This document shows positions 45,165 to 52,500 of a DNA stretch of 64,000 bases, piece by piece. Both the position numbers and the translations under genes were made by a program. Under the pieces are notes generated by a model. It saw only the letters and a program-made list of their open reading frames with translations, was not told the origin of the DNA and did no database searches. Origin of the DNA: Streptomyces sp. NBC_01231 (GTDB lineage Bacteria > Actinomycetota > Actinomycetes > Streptomycetales > Streptomycetaceae); the NCBI GenBank assembly GCA_035999765.1, contig CP108521.1, positions 11,222,001 through 11,286,000 of the forward strand, read 5' to 3'. Each line of letters opens with the position of its first letter. Position 1 is the first letter of the stretch.

Positions 45165-45731
45165 CGCCTGTATCCGCTTCCTGGTAAGCACGTCCCGGCG
45201 TCGACGCGGTCGCCCGGCATGGTGCCTCACCGGTGCAGCCGCCCGCAGTGAGCACACCTATTGATGGCGTTCATCCTTGCTGGCGGTCTCGGGCTGTTCC
45301 GGTTCTTTCCCGGCTGCAGCCGGTCCGTCCTTGCAGATCGTTACCTCGGCACTCATCCTGTGCCGGGCAACTACCTCCTGGGCCGGCTGGAGACCCGGGC
45401 CTGATCGGTCGGCTGCCGTACGAAGAGGTAAGGCGGCACAAGGTTGACGACGGCGGCCCCCTTGAGACCCCCGCAAGCCCGGCCTCGGTTCGTGCCCCGC
45501 GACCGGTAGCAGGCATGAGCCGACGCCCTTGTCGATCGCCCCTGGGAAGGACGGGGCTTCCGGCCGATCTGCTCCCGGCCCGACGGCTCCCGCTCCGTGC
45601 CCAGCAAGGGTTGCAGGAAACGAAACACGACTTACCGGCGCATTTACTTCTAGAACAAGAGTTTCAGCACTCTTTCGGCTCCTTCCGCCGCTCATGCTGG
45701 CAGTGACCACCGGAGCAACGAAGGGCGTTTC
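45165..45731. other. Intergenic region, promoter of the tectonin gene
   Basis: No gene is supported. The last 130 bases are less GC-rich than the neighbourhood (GCGCATTTACTTCTAGAACA) and probably hold the tectonin promoter. The rest has only poor frames on both strands. Confidence 0.45.
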
Positions 45732-46445
45732 ATGGCTGATTGGGTGAAGGTCGCGGGCGGTCTGTCTGCCATCTCGGCGGGGTCCAGGACAACGGTGTGG
45801 GGTGTGAACGCGGCGAGTGCCGTCTACCGGTACACGAACTTCGACGGTAATCCCTGGCTCAACATCCCCGGGGGCCTGAGCGACATCGGCGCCGCGGCGG
45901 ACGGGACCACCTGGGGGGTCAACGGCGGCAACCAGATCTACCGGTACCAAGGGGACCAGGACGGCGCGAACCCGTGGAAGGGCATCGACGGCAGCCTGGT
46001 CCGCATCGACGCCGGCTCCCGCACGAGCGTGTGGGGCGTGGACTCCGCCAGCGCCATCTACCGGTACACCAACTACGACGCCAGCCCCTGGGTCAAGGTC
46101 CCGGGGGCGTTAAGCGACATCGGGGCAGGCGCCGACGGAACCGTGTGGGGCGTCAACGGCGGCAACCAGGTCTTCAGGTACACCGGCGACCAGAACGGCG
46201 CGAACCCGTGGGTGGGAGTCCCCGGCAGCCTCAAGCGCATCGCGGTGGGCTCCCGGACGAACGTGTGGGGCGTCGACCCCGCCGGCAGCATCTACCGGTA
46301 CACCAACAACGACGCCAGCGGCACCAACCCGTGGATCAAGATCCCCGGCACCGCCACCGACATCGCCGCCGCCGCCGACGGCAACGCCTGGCACATCAAC
46401 ACCGCCGGCGAAATCTACCGGTACACCGGCGACCAGCCCAGCTGA
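45732..46445 (+). CDS. Tectonin-repeat beta-propeller protein
   Basis: This 237-residue protein starts at ATG 45732, with weak AAGGG upstream. It is made almost only of six repeats of about 36 residues, alternating two types: ISAGSRTTVWGVNAASAVYR and IGAAADGTTWGVNGGNQIYR. WGV and IYRY/VYRY recur. Tectonin domains fold into a six-bladed propeller that binds sugars such as lipopolysaccharide or O-methylated glycans. No signal peptide is visible, so it is cytoplasmic or leaves by another route. It stands alone, with a terminator after it. Roles in recognition of other organisms are known for related lectins; here this is inference. Confidence 0.88.
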   Translation: MADWVKVAGGLSAISAGSRTTVWGVNAASAVYRYTNFDGNPWLNIPGGLSDIGAAADGTTWGVNGGNQIYRYQGDQDGANPWKGIDGSLVRIDAGSRTSVWGVDSASAIYRYTNYDASPWVKVPGALSDIGAGADGTVWGVNGGNQVFRYTGDQNGANPWVGVPGSLKRIAVGSRTNVWGVDPAGSIYRYTNNDASGTNPWIKIPGTATDIAAAADGNAWHINTAGEIYRYTGDQPS

Positions 46446-46463
46446 TCCCTGCCCCGCCGAAGC

Positions 46464-46497
46464 GGCGGGCTCCCGGCCGAGATGGCCGGGGCCCGCC
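46464..46497 (+). terminator. Terminator after the tectonin gene
   Basis: GGCGGGCTCCCGGCC and GGCCGGGGCCCGCC pair with one bulge around a GAGAT loop, 18 bases past the stop. Confidence 0.8.
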
Positions 46498-46786
46498 CCG
46501 ACGAATGGAGCCGTTTCGCGCTGCTGTGGGGCAGGTCCGGGCTCGCGGTGTTCGCTGGTGGAGATCTTCACCGACGGTTCCGGACCTCGGCGGGGTTCAG
46601 GCGTCTGCTCCTGCTGAGTGCCGGGCACTCATGGCCACGAGCGGGAGGCGGGACTCTGTGGTCAGGAGTTCAGGGCCTGCTCAGTGGTCGGGTAACAGGG
46701 GATGACGGTAGTGCCTGCTTTTGAAGTCCAGACCGTTGATCTGCTGGCCCAACGCCAACGCCCGCCACCCGGGCGTCCTGGCCGCC
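46498..46786. other. Short region with a gene tail
   Basis: From about 46751 the plus strand reads NARHPGVLAAERKERARIRS, EKGIRWGGRPLASAA to a stop at 46864, extending into the inverted repeat. It looks like the C-terminus of a DNA-binding or recombination protein but I cannot name it. The rest holds no gene. Confidence 0.35.
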
Positions 46787-47684
46787 GAACGCAAGGAACG
46801 CGCCCGCATCCGCAGTGAGAAAGGCATCCGATGGGGCGGCCGGCCACTCGCCTCGGCTGCATGAGCGCGCCGCCCCGCCCCGCGGCCGCACAACGTCAGG
46901 GGCGGAGCGCGACCAGGAGATCAACCACGTAGGTCCTTCCACCATTTCACGAGGAAAAATCTCGACCAGCCGCTCACGCTCATCGACGAAAAACGCCTGG
47001 CGGTCAGCCTCTTCAAGGACGAGGAATGCCGACCGGCTGCCAATGTTGGCGAGATGCATGTCCAAGGAGACAGTGCGGCTCCAGCGCACTTGACGGCGCG
47101 CAACCCGTAGCCCTGTCAGCCCCGCCAGCCGGATGGCGTCGTTGTCCGAAGGACGCACGGCAGACCTTGGCTTCACCCCGCAGTGGTGCGCAATGCGCCC
47201 GTGCTGCTCGCGAATCCACGGCACGTCGAAGGCCGTGGTGTTCCACCAGATCGCCAGCGCACCGCCCGCTCGCAGGACACGCAATGCCTCCGGGACGGAC
47301 CGGCCAGGGTCGGTCCACTGCCACGACTGGGCATACGTGATGAGGTCGCAGGAAGCCTCGGCCAGCGGCAGAGCATTACCGTCGCCCCTCACGACCGGCA
47401 CCCCGGAAGCGATTGGTGGAACTCACCAGCCATGGCCTCACCCGGCTCGACGGCGATCACATCAGCACCTCGCTCCCGCAGCAGCACGCTGGCGATTCCG
47501 GTACCCGCGCCGACATCGGCGACCCGGACGCCCGCCAAGCGACAGCCTGCCAACTCCTCGATGCAGTCAAAGAGCACGGCTGGATAAGAAGGCCGACTCG
47601 CCGCGTACTGAGCCGCGGCTACGTCGAAAGACTGGGCGCGAGAACTGGCGGTCATACCCTCATCATCGCCTCCCCGCACCAGGG
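46787..47684 (-). repeat. 0.9-kb repeat, copy 2 (inverted relative to 19440-20335)
   Basis: The reverse complement is almost identical to 19440-20335, including the complete methyltransferase and flanks. Differences I can see include one G lost from a five-G run and one base lost near the gene's end. Confidence 0.9.
46896..47655 (-). pseudogene. Class I methyltransferase, second copy, two frameshifts
   Basis: From ATG 47655 the protein matches the copy at 19.5 kb (FDVAAAQYAASRPSYPAVLF, VADVGAGTGIASVLLRERGA) up to EFHQSLPG. There GGGGG has become GGGG and the frame changes. The second frame continues with VVRGDGNALPLAEASCDLIT to IFPREMVEG. Another missing base (GAAGAGACTT to GAAGGACCT) then breaks the last 16 codons. 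Two single-base losses in an otherwise near-identical copy indicate recent duplication followed by decay. Confidence 0.88.
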
Positions 47685-47741
47685 CGTGGCCGTCATGTAC
47701 AGGCGGCGCAGGGACGGGATCCGGGTTGACCGGCTCCGCGT

Positions 47742-48683
47742 GTGACCGTCGCCCTTCCTGGGGGCCGTGTCGTCCACGGCCATCTCCATGCCCGTCGGCA
47801 GGACACCGACGGTCGCTGGTGGTACGAGGTCTCGCTGTCCATGCCCGCCACAGCCGTCCATCCCCAGGACGGCGAGGACTACAGTCACGTCCCCACCGAA
47901 CGCGCCGCCGGTCCGCAGTGGGTACTCCAAGCACTCCGCCATGACACCCCAGAGCAGCGCGCCCTGATCCTCCACCGGGCCGGCTGCTGGGCCGCCGAAG
48001 GACACCTCACCCCCGCCGACGACACGCAGGCCCGCATTTTCCTCCGCGAGGTGTGGGCCACAGCATGCGACGCCTGCCACCCGGCACCGCAGGCGCCGGG
48101 GCAGGGATCAGGGCACGGCAGATGCGGGTGCCTGCCTCCACCTGACCTGCTGTGGTCGGGGCCGGTTGCGCCAGGCGTTGCGCCAGGACGTTGCGCCAGG
48201 ACGTTGCGGCGGATGGTGCGCTGGGTGTTGCGCGAGCCTTCACGGCGTCCTGGAGTTCGCCCAGGTCAGCACCAGTGTGCGGGCGTGGTCGGGGTGCTGA
48301 CATCCCCGTTGCGGCCGCTTTTGCCCCTGTCTTTGGCTGGAGTTGAGGAGAGGGAGGGCGGACTGGGCGGCGCGGACGCCCCGGGGATCGGGGCGCGCTC
48401 AGCCGGGTTGCGCGTCGGCCGGGCCGCCGCCGCGCCCGTGCCGTGTCAGTGCGGCGGTGACGTCATGCGGGGGACATCGGCGGGGGAGAGGTCGGGGCGG
48501 GCACGATGCCAGCGAGCGGGATGTCGCCACCGGCCGGAGGCATCGCGGGCGACATCGACGCCGACTTCCACCACCAACTCGGGTTCCACCAGCGCGACGT
48601 TCAGCTTTTCCTGGCTGCCCCACCCGGCAGAGAACGACCACACGGTCCACGGATGCGTGCCCGCCGACGGGGCCAGCCGGTAG
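47742..48683 (+). CDS. Hypothetical Streptomyces protein, 5' and 3' ends uncertain
   Basis: From GTG 47742 about 115 residues look like a real small protein: TVALPGGRVVHGHLHARRQD, WWYEVSLSMPATAVHPQDGE, DYSHVPTER, ALILHRAGCWAAEGHLTPAD, DTQARIFLREVWATACDACH. It resembles the DUF6233-like group, though I am not sure. There is no ribosome site, and the 5' end abuts the 0.9-kb repeat, so the N-terminus was probably lost in a rearrangement. After about 48095 the frame runs by chance through repeated ligase-flank DNA. Confidence 0.5.
   Translation: MTVALPGGRVVHGHLHARRQDTDGRWWYEVSLSMPATAVHPQDGEDYSHVPTERAAGPQWVLQALRHDTPEQRALILHRAGCWAAEGHLTPADDTQARIFLREVWATACDACHPAPQAPGQGSGHGRCGCLPPPDLLWSGPVAPGVAPGRCARTLRRMVRWVLREPSRRPGVRPGQHQCAGVVGVLTSPLRPLLPLSLAGVEEREGGLGGADAPGIGARSAGLRVGRAAAAPVPCQCGGDVMRGTSAGERSGRARCQRAGCRHRPEASRATSTPTSTTNSGSTSATFSFSWLPHPAENDHTVHGCVPADGASR
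48190..48640 (+). repeat. 0.45-kb direct repeat, copy 2
   Basis: This matches 39185-39640 in the same orientation, including TTGCGGCGGATGGTGCGCTG and CTTTGGCTGGAGTTGAGGAG. It contains another ligase OB-domain end. Confidence 0.8.
48446..48658 (-). pseudogene. DNA ligase OB-domain fragment (fifth copy)
   Basis: The minus strand from 48658 reads THPWTVWSFSAGWGSQEKLN, VALVEPELVVEVGVDVARD, RWRHPARWHRARPDLSP to the stop at 48446, the last 70 residues of the LigC-like ligases. Upstream it changes into unrelated sequence. Confidence 0.72.
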
Positions 48684-48782
48684 CTGCTGCCGCAGGGGCT
48701 GGCAGGCCACGCCGTCATGAGGACAGCGCTTGGAAGCCCATGTCGGCGGATCGTCGCTCGACGTTGCAGCCAGCCTAACCGA

Positions 48783-48809
48783 CGGCCCGCCCCCCTGCGA
48801 GGCGGGCCG
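48783..48809. terminator. Terminator hairpin
   Basis: CGGCCCGCC and GGCGGGCCG form a 9-bp stem with a 9-base loop, between convergent ligase scrap and toxin-immunity genes, probably ending the latter transcript. Confidence 0.75.
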
Positions 48810-48843
48810 CCTCGGCGTTCCTGGTGCGTGAAGGTGCCGAGCG

Positions 48844-48993
48844 TCAGACCTGCCCGCGGTTCCTCATGTAGTACATGAGGAACTCCTCTCGGTCGATCTC
48901 CCTGTCACCACTGGTCTCAGCCTGGAGGAAGTTGCTGAGATCGAAGGGGTTGCGCCTCGCCTTGGACGGTGTCCTGGATCTGGTTGTGCGCAC
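48844..48993 (-). CDS. Possible small protein with EF-hand-like tail
   Basis: A frame from GTG 48993 gives 49 residues: a basic N-terminus (RTTRSRTPSKARRNPFDL), then SNFLQAETSGDREIDREEFL and MYYMRNRGQV. The SGDREIDREEF part resembles half an EF-hand or the tail of a longer protein. There is no ribosome site. It lies just downstream of the immunity gene in a place where orphan immunity or toxin tails often collect. Confidence 0.35.
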   Translation of the reverse strand: MRTTRSRTPSKARRNPFDLSNFLQAETSGDREIDREEFLMYYMRNRGQV

Positions 48994-49025
48994 GACGGCT
49001 GACCGGCATGGCGGTCGGGGGCTGG

Positions 49026-49571
49026 CTAGCCGTTGGCGAAGATTTCCTCGTTCGTCTCGAACAGGTGCTCGTCCAATGGCATGTCGGGGAAGTACTCAGA
49101 CTTGGTTTCTCCCGTCATCAGCGACAACAGGAACGAGGTGCAGGGGCCAGGGTGCCGTTCCCATTCGGGGCCGCGTCCTTCGTTGATCAGGATGGGCCAG
49201 GTCTCGGGCGCTTGGCCGGGCGTGGCCAGCAGGTAGAGGACTTCACCGCCTTCGTCCTCGTAGGCCCAGGGGATAAGCCGGGCGCCTTCTTGGTCCAGCT
49301 CCGCGGGGCGGGGTTCGCCGCGCTCCCACAGTTGGTGCAGCGACTCGCGGCACTCGGCGTCCATGGCGATCAGGTCGTAGCGCGGCCTTGGGCATCCGGG
49401 TTCCAGCAGCCACACGTTTTCGTCGAAGACGCCGCCTCCGTAGGTGTCGACGAGCTGCTTGTAGTCCTCGGGCAAGGGGGTGCCCAGCTGCTCCTCGACG
49501 GTGTCCCAGTCCTTCGGTGCGGCGGCCGGGGGCGGCAGCAGCTCGGTGAGGCGTGTGAGCGACGGGTTCAT
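49026..49571 (-). CDS. SMI1/KNR4-family immunity protein
   Basis: This 181-residue protein starts at ATG 49571, whose A is also the last base of the toxin's TGA stop. The SMI1/KNR4 (SUKH) pattern is clear: WDTVEEQLGTPLPEDYKQLV, DTYGGGVFDENVWLLEP, LIPWAYEDEGGEVLYLLATP, ETWPILINEGRGPEWERHPG. SUKH proteins are common immunity factors that bind and neutralise nuclease toxins. Position directly after an RHS nuclease and the one-base overlap make it the cognate immunity gene. Confidence 0.92.
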   Translation of the reverse strand: MNPSLTRLTELLPPPAAAPKDWDTVEEQLGTPLPEDYKQLVDTYGGGVFDENVWLLEPGCPRPRYDLIAMDAECRESLHQLWERGEPRPAELDQEGARLIPWAYEDEGGEVLYLLATPGQAPETWPILINEGRGPEWERHPGPCTSFLLSLMTGETKSEYFPDMPLDEHLFETNEEIFANG

Positions 49572-52500
49572 CAGCGTTCCTCCGGTCGGGGCTCGTTAAG
49601 GATAGTGACGGAGTTGGTCGCGCTGTCCGAGCCCAGGGGGGTGAACTGGAATCCGCGGTTTCCGTGTGCCTCGATGGTGACGCCGACGGGCACCACATCG
49701 GTCGGGTCGTTGGTCTTGTAGATCGGTGTGACGTTGTAGTTGATCGTCTCGCCCCGGTCCACGGCCGCGCGTACGTCGTTCTCGACCTGCCGCATGACCG
49801 GGCTGTTGGCGTACGCGTGCATGGCGACGAAGTTGCGGGGGTCCCTGTTGGATCCGCCGATCTGGGCTCCCAGCAGGTGGCCCTTGTTCCATGCGCCACC
49901 GCGTTGGTAGCCGGGCACATTGACCCGGGGGCGGGTCTTGCCGCCCATCATGTCGGGTTCCAGTTTTGCGCGGACACCGGTCGCGCGATTGCCCGGGCCG
50001 AGTGGCCCGTACTGGACGCGGCCGCCCCACGTGACCTCTGCCTCGTCGCACTTGGCGAGGCCGAGGGGGTCGAGCTCGGTGTGCGGGTTGGTCACGTAGG
50101 TGACCGGGTTCGGGGCGGGGGCCAGGCCGAGCGGGTCGGGGGTGGTATAGCGGGCGGTTTCGGGATCGTAGTGGCGGAAGTAGTTGTAGTGCAGGCCGGT
50201 TTCGGGATCGGCGTACTGGCCGGGGAAGCGCAATGGGGTGTAGGCGGTGGCGTCGGTGTTCCAGGCCGTGGTGCCCCACGCGGTGGTCCGGGTGCGCCAG
50301 GCGATGGCGTTCTCGTCGACCAATTCCGTGGGTGTGCCCACCAGGTCTGTGACGATGGCGAAGAAGCGGGCGTCGACCTCGTCCTGCGTCGAAGGCTTGC
50401 GCTCGTACTGGGCCAGCGGCCGGTATCCGTCGTACTCCCAGGTCAGCACAGTGCTGGTGGTGGCGTCCATCTGTTCTGCGAGGCGGGTGCCATCCCAGCT
50501 GAAGAGGGTTTCCTCGACGATGGTGGTGTTGTCCTCGGCGAGACGGTACTTCGCCGTGCGGCGCCCGAGGGGGTCGTAGCGGTAGTGCCAGACGGTGCCG
50601 TCAGGCGTGGTGCACGACGTCAGCCGGTTCTCCGGGTCCCAGGAGTACCGCCACGTGTCCGGCTTGCGGGAGAGCCGCTTGCGGCTGCGCTCGACGAGGC
50701 GGCCCGCGCTGTCGTACCGGTAGGTGACGCGCCCCGCAGACAGCAGCCGGGTCCCGGTAACGGAACGGTCGCCGGCCGCCTCGGGGTCGCCGATGCCGTC
50801 GGCCCAGGCGGCGTGTGTCTGGTTGCCGGCAGGATCGTAGCGGTAGGTCTCGGTGGTGCCACGCCTGGTGGTGACGGAGAGGGGACGGCCAAGGGGGTCG
50901 AGTTCGTAGCGCAGACTGCTGCTGCTGGTGCTGCGGTCGGTGACGGAGGTGAGATGGCCGTCCGGGCGGTAGGTGAACTCCCGCTCATGCGGACGGCGTT
51001 CACCAAAAGCGAGGGTCTGGCCAGTCAGCCGGCCCAACGCGTCCCAGGCCGAGGTGAGCGACGCCTGCGCGCCCCAGGTCCGCTGGACCTCCCGGCCCAG
51101 AAGGTCGTGTTCGAAGGCGAGCCGGTGGGCGTCCGCGACCGTCAGGCCGGTGCGGTTGCCGGCCGTGTCCCAGGACGTCTCGGTGACGGCACCCGTCGGG
51201 GTGGTGCGGCCGGTGCGCCGTCCGGTCGCGTCGTAGCGGTAGCGCATAGTGCGTCCGTCGACCGTCTCGGCCACCATCCGCCCCACGGCGTCGTACTCGA
51301 GGCCAAGCCGCGATGTTGCGGAGAAGGCAGCCGTCAGGCGCCCGGCGCTGTCGTAGGTGTACTCGGTTCGAGCCCCGTCGGCTTCCTTGGCGCGCAGATC
51401 ACCGACTGTGTCGTACTCAAAGGTGAACGTGGTTCCCGTCGGTGTGCGCCGGGCGACCAACTGACCGGCCGCATCGTAGGTACTGCGGGTGGTACGGCCG
51501 TCGAAGTCGGTCTCCGTGACCAGGGCGCCCCGCTCGTCGTACCGGTACGTCCAGGTCAGCCCGGCAGGGTCGGTGACGGTGGTCAGCCGCATCTCTGTGT
51601 CGTGGGTGAACGTGTAGACGGCGCCGTCCGCTGTGGTGCGTGTCCTGAGCAGGTCGAAAGGTCCGTAGGTGAACGCGCTAACGCCGCCGGCCTGATCCGT
51701 GTGGGAGAGGCAATTGCTCTCACCGTCCCAACTCCAGCTCTCGCGTGACCCGTCGGCGGCCACACGCTCCAGCAGGCGGCTCTCCGCGTCCCAGGTCAGC
51801 CGGGTCGTTCCGCCGAGAGCATCGGTGAGGACGACGGGACGGCCGAACGTGTCGCGCACGCACGTGGTACGGGCGCCGCGACTGTTCTCGACGGCGAGCA
51901 GCAGCCCGGCCCGGTCCGCTTCCATGCGCACGTTCGCGCCCAGCGCGTCGGTCAAGGTCGCAGGCGCCCCCGTCGGGTGGTGCGTGAACCGGGTGACCGC
52001 GCCGTCGGGGCCCGTGACCGCAATGCGATTGCCCCGGCCATCGAATTCCTGCTGGATTTGCGTACCGTCCGGGCCCGTCCAGCGCGTCGGCAGGTGCAGA
52101 TCGTTGTACACGGTGCGGCTGACGGTGCCGTCTGCGGCCGTGATGCTCACCAGGTCGCCCGCGTCGTCCCACTCCCAGCGGGTGGTGCGGCCCAGAGGAT
52201 CCGTGCGGGACAGCAGATGGTCGCGACGGTCCCACTCCTGGGTGATCGTCGCGCCAAGCGGCTCCGTGACAGCGATGACCTGGCCGTGCCGGTTGGCACG
52301 GTAGACCGTGGCGTGCCCGAGAGAGTCCGTGTAGGTGGCGGCGGTGGCACCGTTCTCGTCCGGACCGGTGTATTCGATACGGGAGTTGAGGACATCTCCG
52401 GTGCCTCGGGTGGCGGTCACCCGGCCCTGCGCGTCGTACTCGTACGCGAAGCTTGTGTCGTTGGAATCACGCCAGCCGGTGACGCGGTGCGCACTGTCGT

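Noticed and set aside
45258..45950. Minus-strand frame overlapping the tectonin gene
   Set aside because: It is antisense to tectonin repeats and Arg/Pro-rich elsewhere, with no recognisable protein.
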